DNA from: a virus
IMG/VR virus record: IMGVR_UViG_3300027749_000100
Coordinates: 1 to 64,000 of that record
Length of the DNA stretch: 64,000 bases
Strand: one strand, 5' to 3'
The position numbers and the translations under genes were made by a program. Shown here in pieces: positions 28,320-36,750 of the stretch; the first letter of the stretch is position 1, and each line of letters starts with the position of its first letter. The notes beneath the pieces are model-generated. The model did not search any database and was not told the origin of the DNA. It worked only from the letters and a program-made list of their open reading frames with translations.

Positions 28320-28638
28320 ATGCAGGAAGAGATCCGGGAGACTGCGTGATAAACTGCAACATGATGCTCATCCATGTTGTCTCATAGGTTCTGGTATCAA
28401 CAGTTGCTCCGTTCAGTGCGGCTGCAACCGCTTTTCCAACCATTCTCTGAGTATTCAAATTTCCACGAACAACAAGGATTTTTCCTGCAGGCCCATCAAT
28501 TTCATGTGGCTTTGTAGGGTCATATGCCTTCTTGTCAGAAGCGAAGGAAATAATTGGCTTTTCCTTTTCAATATCTACAATCTTGTCCAGTGAATTCTCA
28601 TTTTCAGTAGGGGTTGGTTCGGTGGATTTTGTAGGCAC
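28216..28638 (-). CDS. Tail assembly (tape-measure) chaperone, upstream frame
   Basis: This 140-residue protein starts at a GTG (28638) with an excellent SD, AAGGAG, seven bases away. It has its own promoter 37-65 bases upstream. It is charged at the N-terminus (TEPTPTENENSLDKIVDIEKEKP) and helical afterwards (TYETTWMSIMLQFITQS; FLENIYEFDDLLHYYREWENW). Its position between the tail tube and the tape measure, and its overlap with a second frame, identify it as the G-like chaperone that coats the tape measure during tail assembly. The protein is short because it ends where the frameshift product continues. Confidence 0.75.
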   Translation of the reverse strand: MPTKSTEPTPTENENSLDKIVDIEKEKPIISFASDKKAYDPTKPHEIDGPAGKILVVRGNLNTQRMVGKAVAAALNGATVDTRTYETTWMSIMLQFITQSPGSLPAYAAGSIDKFLENIYEFDDLLHYYREWENWRNSFR

Positions 28639-28660
28639 AATATACTCCTTGAATAGATTA

Positions 28661-28692
28661 CGGGCGACGTGACCAGTATATCACGTCGCCCG
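28661..28692 (-). terminator. 12-bp perfect hairpin between tail tube and chaperone genes
   Basis: The arms CGGGCGACGTGA and TCACGTCGCCCG enclose an 8-base loop that contains the TATACT of an overlapping promoter. It could end transcripts arriving from the tail tube gene, though there is no U-tract, or act as an operator around the promoter. Confidence 0.55.
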
Positions 28693-28703
28693 CAATTATG
28701 CAA
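28675..28703 (-). promoter_or_regulatory. Sigma70-like promoter for the tape-measure chaperone/tape measure block
   Basis: There is TTGCAT (28698-28703), a 17-base spacer and TATACT (28675-28680) with an extended -10 (TG-A-TATACT). The -10 lies in the loop of the 28661-28692 palindrome, and the spacer covers its left arm. Predicted initiation is near 28668, about 30 bases before the GTG start. The same -35 appears at two other places in this window. Confidence 0.6.
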
Positions 28704-28731
28704 TGAATAAGAAAGTAGTTTGCGTTAACTA

Positions 28732-29325
28732 CTAAACATTTGTACTTGATACAGTGTTGGACAAAGTTCCCTTTCTGTCCAAAGCATAAAAGGTTACATT
28801 ATGCATGAGAACTCGATTGGACTGCACATCAAGGTCTCCCGATGCAAAATAACATGACGTGTATTCCACGAGAGTTGTCCCAGTTGTTCCAGCAGAAGCA
28901 TCCACGATTTTAATATCAAACGTCTTGCCATGCAATTCTCGCAGTAACCCAGAGTTCGCAGCTAAGCCAGTACTTGTATTTGCTGTATTTGCGTCCACTC
29001 CGGCTACTCCACTAAAATCTTTTGCTCCGCCAGTTAACCCAATCGTGCCAGACGCAAGAAATCCGAAATTACCAGCACCTGTTGGCTCAAGATTTCTCTT
29101 GGCCAACGAATCATTCTTGAGTACCATGAGCGTGCAACTAATTTCATGACGAGCATGAGTAGGAACATACTCAATAGCCTGAAGCTGACCAAGCACTTGA
29201 ATTGGCTCAAGCGCATAGTCATCCCTGCATCGCGCAGCCTGAGCAAATCCAATAGGGAGATCATCCATGTATAGTACGACCTTGCCTCCTACTAATACAT
29301 TGCTTTTCGATAATGTTGATGCCAT
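28732..29325 (-). CDS. Tail tube protein
   Basis: This 197-residue protein lies directly after the sheath gene, with a strong GGAAGGAC site. Its content fits a gp19-like tube monomer. It has an N-terminal NVLVGGKVVLYMDDLPIGFAQAARCRDDYALEPIQVLG region, then IEYVPTHARHEISCTLMVLKN, and a C-terminal beta strand set (YTSCYFASGDLDVQSNRVLMHNVTFYALD). These reproduce the 'G...v.ldG..ig......' and 'h..si...l...' pattern of phage tube proteins. It should stack as hexameric rings inside the sheath. Its length is normal for the family. Confidence 0.85.
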   Translation of the reverse strand: MASTLSKSNVLVGGKVVLYMDDLPIGFAQAARCRDDYALEPIQVLGQLQAIEYVPTHARHEISCTLMVLKNDSLAKRNLEPTGAGNFGFLASGTIGLTGGAKDFSGVAGVDANTANTSTGLAANSGLLRELHGKTFDIKIVDASAGTTGTTLVEYTSCYFASGDLDVQSNRVLMHNVTFYALDRKGTLSNTVSSTNV

Positions 29326-29349
29326 TTATTTTGTCCTTCCCTTTTACTA

Positions 29350-31575
29350 CTACGAAACGTAGGCAGTGATGAGTATGTAATTTGCTGGCTTGGCTGGTGA
29401 AATATTGAAGTCGATGTAGAACGCATCGCCAACAACTCGCACAACAACGTTCTTGAATGCCGGAAAAAGTGTCGGATTGGTCGGATCTGCCACAATCAAT
29501 CCATTCTGTTCCGCTTGACCAAGCACACTGGTGACAATTGACTGGAGTGCTGATTGCAAGAACACTGTGGACTTGGATCCAATTTTCGACACAACCGCAT
29601 CTCGCACTCTCTTGGAAACCGCATCAGCAGCCCGCAAGGTAGAGACTTCCCGTCGCGCAAACTTGGTGTCTCCCGTCCATGTTGTCAGTGACTGAACAAT
29701 GACAAATCCGCGGACAGGATCATTCTTGTACGTAAACACTCCGCCATTCACAAGATTGTCGATGGTTGCAATGGAAGAAATTGTTTCAATGCCAGATATG
29801 GGAATGGTCTTGTTTGTGAGTGGTTCAGCCGGATCAGTTTGCGAAGACAGCAGCCCAGCAACTTGCGCCGCAGCGTAATATGGAGGATATGTCTGCAGAT
29901 TTCCAGACACATCATAATCCTTGACGCCCGGCCACACCCGCACAACACGCTTGCTATTCATCGACGCAGCGTTGAGAATTGCATTTGCAGCAGTTTCTCC
30001 AAGATCCGCACCACAAACAGCCAGTTTCTCAAACTTGCCGGTAACCGAAGACATATACTCGACATGGGACTGTGCCGTCTTGTGATACGTCAGATTACCC
30101 GTCATCGGAACGACGAAATATGCAGGAACATTTTGCAAGACACTGAATGCATTTGTCCAGTCAGTAGCAGTAATGGTTCCATCATCGGCACCAGCAAATC
30201 CGTATGTATTATTATCAATGCTGCCATAATTAGCCGTCAATGTTGCAACAAGGAATGTTCCCAAAATTGGCCCATTCAATGCGTTAACCATTGCCTGTCC
30301 GTTTGCCGCCAATGTAAGATATGTCTGCGTTGCCGCGGCGTTAATTGTTGCGTCTGTAACACGATCCAATCCGGCACAAAGTTGCGAACCCGATTCTCCG
30401 GTTACAACAGCGGCGAGCAATCCTGCCGTTGTTAACGAAAACGTGCTATTGATAATCGCAACGAGATTATCCAGTCTGGAATAATCGGCGAAAAGGAAAG
30501 TTGCCGACTTTGTGCTAGTTCCAATTGTAGCACCCGTTGCATACGTGACAGCAGAAGAATTGTACGTAACCCTGTACGTTGCACCAGACGCTCCCAATGT
30601 TCCACTTGAGAGAGTTAGCACTGCTGTGTTAATTGCAGTTGTGCTTCCAGTAATAGTGTCTCCGATACGTATCATTCCAGAAGACGCAGTAGTTACTGTT
30701 AGTGTTGATGTCGTCACAGTGGTAGGTATAGCATACCCATTGGTTCCCGCCGTGGTTCCCGACACGATCACACTTGCGCCATATCCTGCGCCCCCGCTAA
30801 CAATAGTCAAACCAGTTACTGCCCCATTTGTTCCTGTCCCGTTGATCTGTAGTATTGCGCTTGTAGTTGGCGTGGCACTTAATCCTATTGACCCGACGGT
30901 TACCTGATCCCCGACAGTATACAGTGTTCCTGCTACTCGAATTGCTGCCGCGGTAATGACTCCGCTGGCATCTGTAGTCATGTCAACAGTCAATCCTGAT
31001 CCGTTAGCAATTCCTCCGGTGAATGTCGATGTGGTACTGATCGTCACGCCAGTTCCGCTAATGGTAACTTTTCCACCTGCGGTTCCGGTACCAATGATTT
31101 TCAGCCAATTTTCGCCAATATTATCAACCGCGTAACTACGATTGTCGTGTAACGTAAGAGTAGCCTTCTTGGTTCCCGCATTTGTTCCCGTACTAGTTAC
31201 GAGATACCACGACTTCGCAAACTTCCCGTACTCGTTTGTCGTAGCGGCAATGGCATTTACCCCTCCGCTGGTAATATTTGTGGTTCCCGGAGTGGCTGCT
31301 CCGACACGGACACCGTAGACCGTTCCCGCTCCGGCATTCAACGCTCGCGAAATTCCATCCACCAGTGGGTAGTTGGTTCCGCCATTGCCGTAAATCGCAG
31401 CCGCACTGGCGGCATCGGTAAAGGCAAGCGCCGTATTTGGCTGTCCCCGTTCAGCGATACCGACAATGGAAACCGCGTTTGGGGTATTGGTTAGAAAAGA
31501 TGTGGCTTGCGCATCATCAATATAAGAGGCTACTCCCGGAGCAGATAACACGACACCTCTGAATCCTACTGACAT
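29350..31575 (-). CDS. Tail sheath protein with inserted beta domains
   Basis: The 741-residue sheath starts MSVGFRGVVLSAPGVASYIDD, the usual 'PGVYI.E' opening, with an AAGGAG site. The C-terminal domain (KRVRDAVVSKIGSKSTVFLQSALQSIVTSVLGQAEQNGLI...VVRVVGDAFYIDFNISPAKPANYILITAYVS) is the conserved PF04984-like core that meshes with neighbouring subunits. An insertion at about residues 120-400 has GSGLTVDM...GVITAAAIRV and GLTIVSGGAGYGASVIV. This block is shared with the 47550-49901 and 1340-4474 proteins and probably sits on the outer surface. The region at about residues 470-560 (WTNAFSVLQNVPAYFVVPMTG) is sheath core again. The protein contracts around the tube to drive it into the host. Confidence 0.95.
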   Translation of the reverse strand: MSVGFRGVVLSAPGVASYIDDAQATSFLTNTPNAVSIVGIAERGQPNTALAFTDAASAAAIYGNGGTNYPLVDGISRALNAGAGTVYGVRVGAATPGTTNITSGGVNAIAATTNEYGKFAKSWYLVTSTGTNAGTKKATLTLHDNRSYAVDNIGENWLKIIGTGTAGGKVTISGTGVTISTTSTFTGGIANGSGLTVDMTTDASGVITAAAIRVAGTLYTVGDQVTVGSIGLSATPTTSAILQINGTGTNGAVTGLTIVSGGAGYGASVIVSGTTAGTNGYAIPTTVTTSTLTVTTASSGMIRIGDTITGSTTAINTAVLTLSSGTLGASGATYRVTYNSSAVTYATGATIGTSTKSATFLFADYSRLDNLVAIINSTFSLTTAGLLAAVVTGESGSQLCAGLDRVTDATINAAATQTYLTLAANGQAMVNALNGPILGTFLVATLTANYGSIDNNTYGFAGADDGTITATDWTNAFSVLQNVPAYFVVPMTGNLTYHKTAQSHVEYMSSVTGKFEKLAVCGADLGETAANAILNAASMNSKRVVRVWPGVKDYDVSGNLQTYPPYYAAAQVAGLLSSQTDPAEPLTNKTIPISGIETISSIATIDNLVNGGVFTYKNDPVRGFVIVQSLTTWTGDTKFARREVSTLRAADAVSKRVRDAVVSKIGSKSTVFLQSALQSIVTSVLGQAEQNGLIVADPTNPTLFPAFKNVVVRVVGDAFYIDFNISPAKPANYILITAYVS

Positions 31576-31591
31576 TTTGTGTACTCCTTAT

Positions 31592-31630
31592 AATATAGTT
31601 TCTCATACTCAACGTAGTATTTACTATATT
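31592..31630 (-). promoter_or_regulatory. AT-rich two-part hairpin just before the sheath RBS
   Basis: AATATAGT pairs with ACTATATT (8 bp) and, inside it, ATACT pairs with AGTAT (5 bp). On the minus-strand RNA the structure ends three bases before AAGGAG of the sheath gene. It may protect the sheath mRNA 5' end or tune its translation. No convincing promoter was found in this 65-base gap. Confidence 0.4.
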
Positions 31631-31640
31631 CTCTCATTTT

Positions 31641-31991
31641 TCAGATGTCGTGCAGCCACCTTGTCAGTTCCAAGTACCACAGAGAAGGGGTGAGCAGCAC
31701 CAACCCTTTCTGTTGTGCGTAGAACGCAAATGTTCCGAGAACTTCTGGCTCATGACTCTTTTCGGTGGCTACCCACTGCTCCAGAAATACTGGACGCTCT
31801 TCTGATCGCCATGGCGATGGCTCAACTGGTTCCGGCTGGATTTCTTCTTCCGCCTGAATTTCTTCTACTGCATCAACGGAAATTTCCTCGGTTGACGCAA
31901 CAACGGTTTCTTCGGCAACAACTTCCACGGGCGTTTCCTCCACTTGGACTTCTTCGACTAACGCGGCTGGCTGACTTGCATTTCTGGCCAT
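31641..31991 (-). CDS. Acidic virion-region protein, unknown function
   Basis: This 116-residue protein lies between the tail completion candidate and the sheath gene. Residues 8-65 are a low-complexity acidic stretch rich in Glu, Val and Pro (EEVQVEETPVEVVAEETVV; EEIQAEEEIQPEPVEP), probably disordered. Residues 70-116 are ordered-looking and aromatic (LEQWVATEKSHEPEVLGTFAFYAQQKGLVLLTPSLWYLELTRWLHD). An ordered C-terminus with an acidic tail suggests a small assembly factor or chaperone. No family was recognised. Confidence 0.65.
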   Translation of the reverse strand: MARNASQPAALVEEVQVEETPVEVVAEETVVASTEEISVDAVEEIQAEEEIQPEPVEPSPWRSEERPVFLEQWVATEKSHEPEVLGTFAFYAQQKGLVLLTPSLWYLELTRWLHDI

Positions 31992-32017
31992 TTCATTCTC
32001 CTTGCGTCATGTATTGA

Positions 32018-32674
32018 TTAATTTGTTTCTACGTTGCCCACATCGATTGATAACGCAAACCCTTGCTTGCCGTACATTCTTCCTGTCCATGTATGCAGAT
32101 AGGTGCAAGACACACTGAGTGTCCTTGCAAAAGCCGACGTTGGCAAATAGGATTCATCAGGACGCAAGTCAGTTCCGCTATACGAAAGTTCACCAATTCC
32201 GTAATCACTAAATGTAATGATATTCTCCTCCCCAATTGGAGGCGTTTCGCCTTCGTACATTGCTCGTTCCAGAAGGCAGTACATTGCTGTCAGCATGTCT
32301 GCGTTCGGGGCCATGAGGACAAATCTAAAAGTGCCCGTTTTTAACCGGGCACTTTCCTTCCAGTATTCCTGTGGAGTAAGATCGTCTGGTTCGTAGCCTA
32401 TGCCTTCTCCGGCATAATTTCCAAGTATGTGCTGACGATCACTATCCGCATCAACGACGAGGCTGATAATTGGTGGAGGCTGCGTCAAGACAGAATACCC
32501 GCTTCCTATTTTCCATACATATCGATCATCTTGCAACCATTTTTTGATCATTTCCCGCCCGCGTTCATCAATGAACGCAAGTGTCTCGTCAACCTTCCAC
32601 AGATTCTGACCTGATTTCAATAGATTGTAGAACTCAATAACCCTGTTCTTGAAAACATATTCTGGCACTGACAT
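32018..32674 (-). CDS. Probable tail completion or neck protein
   Basis: This 218-residue protein starts MSVPEYVFKNRVIEFYNLLKSG and is mixed alpha/beta. The middle (YSVLTQPPPIISLVVDADSDRQ) and the C-terminal AFARTLSVSCTYLHTWTGRM...ALSIDVGNVETN are strand-rich. I do not recognise a named family. In many myophages the gene just upstream of the sheath encodes a tail terminator or a connector protein, and the size is compatible. The assignment is therefore from position only. The start lies six bases past the stop of the previous gene, suggesting translational coupling. Confidence 0.55.
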   Translation of the reverse strand: MSVPEYVFKNRVIEFYNLLKSGQNLWKVDETLAFIDERGREMIKKWLQDDRYVWKIGSGYSVLTQPPPIISLVVDADSDRQHILGNYAGEGIGYEPDDLTPQEYWKESARLKTGTFRFVLMAPNADMLTAMYCLLERAMYEGETPPIGEENIITFSDYGIGELSYSGTDLRPDESYLPTSAFARTLSVSCTYLHTWTGRMYGKQGFALSIDVGNVETN

Positions 32675-32679
32675 TAGTG

Positions 32680-33090
32680 TTACTTTGCAATTGCCGCAAG
32701 ATACACCGTGGTTGATGCAGTGAGCGCAGTACTGACAGAAAATCGATAATATCGGAATGGATACTCAGACGTGCATGTCGTTACCGGAGTTGCAACAGAA
32801 ATGGCAGAACTAATGGGCGTCCATGCCATTCCAGTAACGGAACCTTGCAATGTGATTGCTCCTGTTCCAGCGCCAACGTTGGCAATCTCAACGGTAAAGT
32901 GTGTCTTGCCCGACAGTTCATAGGAATCGCTTACATACGCCGTTGTTGCCGACGCCAAGTTTGTCCATACCGGAATTACCAGAAGATTTTTCGCGAGAAA
33001 GAATCTTCTTTGTGCTTCTTGCATATCATCTATGATATGCGCGGAAGCATTATTTTCATGTAATTTTTTTAGCGCAATTTCACCGGCCAT
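32680..33090 (-). CDS. Small beta-sandwich virion protein
   Basis: This 136-residue protein has AGGA before its ATG and a probable extended -10 promoter 30 bases upstream. An N-terminal helix (EIALKKLHENNASAHIIDDMQEAQRRFFLA) is followed by beta strands (YELSGKTHFTVEIANVGAGTGAITLQGSVTGMAWTPIS; YRFSVSTALTASTTVYLAAIA). The pattern resembles small trimeric head-fibre or decoration proteins with a helical anchor and a beta tip. It lies between the last S74 fibre and the tail completion candidate. The function is inferred only as structural. Confidence 0.6.
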   Translation of the reverse strand: MAGEIALKKLHENNASAHIIDDMQEAQRRFFLAKNLLVIPVWTNLASATTAYVSDSYELSGKTHFTVEIANVGAGTGAITLQGSVTGMAWTPISSAISVATPVTTCTSEYPFRYYRFSVSTALTASTTVYLAAIAK

Positions 33091-33119
33091 TTTTCATCCT
33101 ATCTTGCAGTACTGTTTCT

Positions 33120-33128
33120 AGTATATCA
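33120..33128 (-). promoter_or_regulatory. Candidate extended -10 promoter
   Basis: TG-A-TATACT on the minus strand lies in the gap between the S74 fibre and the 32680-33090 gene. It is identical to the extended -10 at 28675. No good -35 was seen at 17 bases (ATAAAA). Predicted initiation near 33113 gives a leader of about 23 bases, as for the 883-1278 gene. Confidence 0.4.
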
Positions 33129-33144
33129 CTTTTTATTGAGGTTT

Positions 33145-35562
33145 TTATTTTTTATTTTTTTCTTCAAGTGCAAATATTCTGGATGTCAAATTTTCTATTT
33201 CTAATGATAATTCCTTGAACGCATTTACCAATGCCCACATGAGATCACTGGCGTTGATGTTGTAGATTTGCGTTTCTATTTCTTCGCCATTTTCTGATTT
33301 TTCCTTGTATGTATACGTTCCAACCATTTCGGGCCAAGAAGACAATATTTCCTGCGCAATTACTGAGACATGATCCTTGCCGTCATCTTTTGATCCAAAT
33401 TTTCCATTCAGGCGATACACGACTGGATTCAATTGCTTGATGGCACTTAGGCCTTTGACATAGGGATGAAGAACTGTCTTGATTCGAGAGTCGGAAGCGA
33501 TGGTCCATGTATCTGTGTCCGGCTTGGATGCAGAATCTGTATTAACAACAAGTGAAGAACATTGCATTATGCCGAACAAGCCCACGTTCCATATTTGTGT
33601 GGCATACACATTGTGACAAAAAACACCGTCTGCTATGTTGACCAGACATGCGTCTTGGTATGGGCCATTAGCAAAAGGAGTTATAGATGCAGAAACAGTT
33701 CCATCCCAACGAGCTCCAATCATCGAATCAATAGAAAATGTTCCAATGTTAAATGGTCCATAATCCTCTGATGGGTACAAATAATGTGATGCCGCATGAG
33801 GCTCCATGGTTAGTGTTTGATTGCTTGATCCATCAAATTTATTTAAAAGAGCATCCGTGGTGGCTATATTCATATAAAGTCCTCTGTCCCAAGGATAGAG
33901 TTCTGTTTCGCTGGCTGTGCCCATATAGTTAGTGGAAAATGGATAAGAAGTGATTCCTGAAAATGATGGAGGATCGGGTGGTGTTCCATCTGCTATGGCT
34001 GTAATTCTTCCGTATGTATCAACAGTGATGTTTGAGTTTACAAAAGAACCGGGATTTAAATATGACTGAGTATTATACATGAAAATATTGTTTGATCCAT
34101 AATTAAGAACGTATACGATGTTATTTAACATAATAATTGAAGTTGGATTGAGATCGGAATTTTGCGATTCAAGATATGTCAAATTTCCAAAAGTTAGATC
34201 AATAACAAATAAATCTACAAGCCCTGTTGAATTGGCAATAGTTTTACAAACAAACAAATGTGTTCCTGCAGAATTTACACAACTTGACGAAAAAGATTCT
34301 GAATAATTGGCGTTAAATGTGTGCAGTAACGAAAGAGAATAATAATTGTCATATATAAATGTTACAATTCGGTCAGTACACGTAGCGTAAAGAAAATAAC
34401 ATTCAGGATTATTTGTTGCAACAAACTCTAAATCTTGAAGAACTCCACCAGTTTCTACCGATGTAACATGTGTCAATTCTCCAGTTTCTGCATTAATAGC
34501 GTATTGGCGCAAATATCCATCTGAACATCCTACAAGAAGATTTTCATTAAATTTGTCAACAATCATTGTTGTTGGGGAAACATATGCCGCCAAACTATAT
34601 GCAAGAGTAAGCGTTCCATCTTCATTGATAAAATATGAATTTATGTAATCTCCACCAATGAAAAGAAATTTTGATTTATCCGTTTTTCTCAGCCATTCTG
34701 AAGCTGATGACAAAGAATCTACAGCAATAACAGTAGTGTTATTGCATGTTGATCCAATAGTATTATCAAAATAAGTTAATGTTCCAGAATAATCAGTATA
34801 ATAACTTGATATTCCGTTATTGATTGGAGTAAGAACATATACAACTTCCGTTTTAGATGTATTGGTTGTTTGAGCAACAACTACTGATTTTTGATTGTCA
34901 TTTAATACAAACGCCCCATTAGTCTGTTCTGACACAAGAGACAAATTTCCCGAAGATTGATCAATGGAGTAGGCGGCTAGTGTCATACCAGCCCTCACGT
35001 AAAGAACCATGTCTGCTGTACTATTATTTTGTTGTCCAGTCACCGTAAGAACCGTCATTGACCTTGGCCCTACTCCTCCATTTCCACTATTTGATCCAGT
35101 TAATGTGGAATAAGAAGTATTGAAAGTTAATTTTACATAGTTATAATTTGTTAGTGAAATATCATTCATTAACAATGTTCTTGGGGCAGCGCCACCATTC
35201 CAAAAACCAATAGTGTTTGTTGATTCATCTTGTATTTGCAAAGATGAATTAGAAGACAATTTATTAAACATTGATCCTAGCGCAATTGAAGATATTGTAG
35301 AATTTTGCAACTTATTATTTGTAATTGTCAAATTTTGAATTTGCTGATTGTATATTTTTCCAGACAATGTTCCTTGATTGTCAACAGTCTCGTTGTTTGT
35401 TGCCACAAGATATCCGGTCAAATCTGGAAGATAATGCGTAGCGGCTCCTGCAACAGCAGGAGCAATTAAATTGACATCTCCGGTGTAGTATCCTCCTAAT
35501 TGAAGGGAAAGATTTACACCAGAACATGCCAACGCCCGTGTTGCGCCTCCATAAAGCGGCAT
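33145..35562 (-). CDS. S74-chaperone tail fibre with degenerate beta-propeller insert
   Basis: This 805-residue protein follows the 391-residue fibre with no spacer. It shares with it the N-terminus (MP-YGG-T-A) and the C-terminal endosialidase-type chaperone (PF13884). That domain has ASDSRIKTVL with the Ser and Lys of the self-cleavage site, then LSAIKQLNPVVYRLNG, DHVSVIAQE, SWPEMVGTYTYKEK and a terminal coiled coil (FKELSLEIENLTSRIFALEEK). Between about residues 160 and 480 lies a string of propeller-like blades (LAAYSIDQSSGNLSLVS, LRQYAINAETGELTHVTS, NIVYVLNYGSNNIFMYN). These are the same fold as the YVTN propellers of neighbouring genes, but diverged. It should trimerise, cleave off the chaperone and present the propellers. 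It is a probable receptor-binding fibre. Confidence 0.85.
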   Translation of the reverse strand: MPLYGGATRALACSGVNLSLQLGGYYTGDVNLIAPAVAGAATHYLPDLTGYLVATNNETVDNQGTLSGKIYNQQIQNLTITNNKLQNSTISSIALGSMFNKLSSNSSLQIQDESTNTIGFWNGGAAPRTLLMNDISLTNYNYVKLTFNTSYSTLTGSNSGNGGVGPRSMTVLTVTGQQNNSTADMVLYVRAGMTLAAYSIDQSSGNLSLVSEQTNGAFVLNDNQKSVVVAQTTNTSKTEVVYVLTPINNGISSYYTDYSGTLTYFDNTIGSTCNNTTVIAVDSLSSASEWLRKTDKSKFLFIGGDYINSYFINEDGTLTLAYSLAAYVSPTTMIVDKFNENLLVGCSDGYLRQYAINAETGELTHVTSVETGGVLQDLEFVATNNPECYFLYATCTDRIVTFIYDNYYSLSLLHTFNANYSESFSSSCVNSAGTHLFVCKTIANSTGLVDLFVIDLTFGNLTYLESQNSDLNPTSIIMLNNIVYVLNYGSNNIFMYNTQSYLNPGSFVNSNITVDTYGRITAIADGTPPDPPSFSGITSYPFSTNYMGTASETELYPWDRGLYMNIATTDALLNKFDGSSNQTLTMEPHAASHYLYPSEDYGPFNIGTFSIDSMIGARWDGTVSASITPFANGPYQDACLVNIADGVFCHNVYATQIWNVGLFGIMQCSSLVVNTDSASKPDTDTWTIASDSRIKTVLHPYVKGLSAIKQLNPVVYRLNGKFGSKDDGKDHVSVIAQEILSSWPEMVGTYTYKEKSENGEEIETQIYNINASDLMWALVNAFKELSLEIENLTSRIFALEEKNKK

Positions 35563-36738
35563 TTATTGAGCCGCCTCAAGTATTGCCGCTCGTGCTTTCA
35601 GTGCATCCACTTGTGCCGATAATTCCTTAACTGCATTTACCATCGCCCACTTTATATCATTTGCATTGATATTATAAAGTTCTGTAGAAATTTCTGTTCC
35701 ATCATCCTTTTTTTCAACATGCGTGTATGTTCCAACCATTTCAGGCCACGAAACTGCCGCCTCTTGTGCAATCACTGAAACGTGATCTTTTCCGTTGTCT
35801 TTTGATCCGTACAAGCCATTGAGCCTATATACTACAGGGTTTAATTGCTTAATGGCAGAAAGTCCTTTTTGATACAAATGAAGAACGTTTTTTACTCTTG
35901 AATCAGAAGTAATTGTCCATAAATCAGTAGCTGGCTTTGTTGCGTTATCGGTGTTTACAATAAGTGAATTGCACTGAATTTCATAAAGTGCAGTAACATT
36001 TTGCGCATATATTCCAGCGTAATCAGTAGCAAAATCAACATAATTGCTTTCTGTTTTTTTTAAAGTTAATATTGCTGCCTCTGAGCCATCATAAAAGTCG
36101 AGTATACCGGTCATGCCCACAGTGCTAAATTGAAGAGCTCCATAGGTAGTCAATTGAGAAAGATGCTCAATGCCTCTAGACACCGTTACTTCTGATGAAC
36201 CATCCCAACTTGTAACAATATTTTGACTTGTATCTAATGCAACAAGTCCTGTTCCGAAATTCAACGGATATGACGTTGTTCCATTTACAGAACCTCCTGA
36301 CGCTCCTCCGTTTGATGCAGCGGTCACTCGCCCATATTGATCAACAGTCAGGGAAGCGTCGGTATAGGTGCCTGCGGGATTTGAAGCAAGCGGTTTCAAC
36401 GAGATGGTTTTTGCGGCCGATCCATTATATGTTGTTCCACTATTTAACATTAGCGTATTGTTGTCAACAGTGAGATTAAACAAATTTGATCCCAAAGACA
36501 CTCCAGATATGCTTGAGTTAGCCAATTTCCCATTGGCAATGGGTCCTGCCAGCATTGAGTTTGTAACCGTGCCAGTATCGCCGGATCCGATCAATGTGCC
36601 GGAAGCCGCCGGAAGCTGGAGTGTTACTCCGGTTGTTCCCGCTGGAGCAGCATAAATAGTTGCTGACCCGCTGGTTGACCCATACAACGTCAAGGATGCT
36701 CCAGTAAATGCTTTTGTCAGTCCCCCGTATGAAGGCAT
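35563..36738 (-). CDS. S74-chaperone tail fibre (short form)
   Basis: The 391-residue fibre starts MPSYGGLTKAFTGASLTLYG with an AGGAG site. The shaft has NGKLANSSISGVSLGSNLFNLTVDNN and SLTVDQYGRVTAASNGG, common fibre units. The C-terminal chaperone of endosialidase (about residues 270-391) has TSDSRVKNVLHLY (catalytic Ser and Lys), LSAIKQLNPVVYRLNG, DHVSVIAQEAAVSWPEMVGTY and a coiled coil (VKELSAQVDALKARAAILEAA). The chaperone folds the trimer and cuts itself off. The downstream gene is the same protein with a propeller inserted. The two probably arose by duplication followed by gain or loss of the insert. Confidence 0.88.
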   Translation of the reverse strand: MPSYGGLTKAFTGASLTLYGSTSGSATIYAAPAGTTGVTLQLPAASGTLIGSGDTGTVTNSMLAGPIANGKLANSSISGVSLGSNLFNLTVDNNTLMLNSGTTYNGSAAKTISLKPLASNPAGTYTDASLTVDQYGRVTAASNGGASGGSVNGTTSYPLNFGTGLVALDTSQNIVTSWDGSSEVTVSRGIEHLSQLTTYGALQFSTVGMTGILDFYDGSEAAILTLKKTESNYVDFATDYAGIYAQNVTALYEIQCNSLIVNTDNATKPATDLWTITSDSRVKNVLHLYQKGLSAIKQLNPVVYRLNGLYGSKDNGKDHVSVIAQEAAVSWPEMVGTYTHVEKKDDGTEISTELYNINANDIKWAMVNAVKELSAQVDALKARAAILEAAQ

Positions 36739-36750
36739 TTTGGTTCTCCT

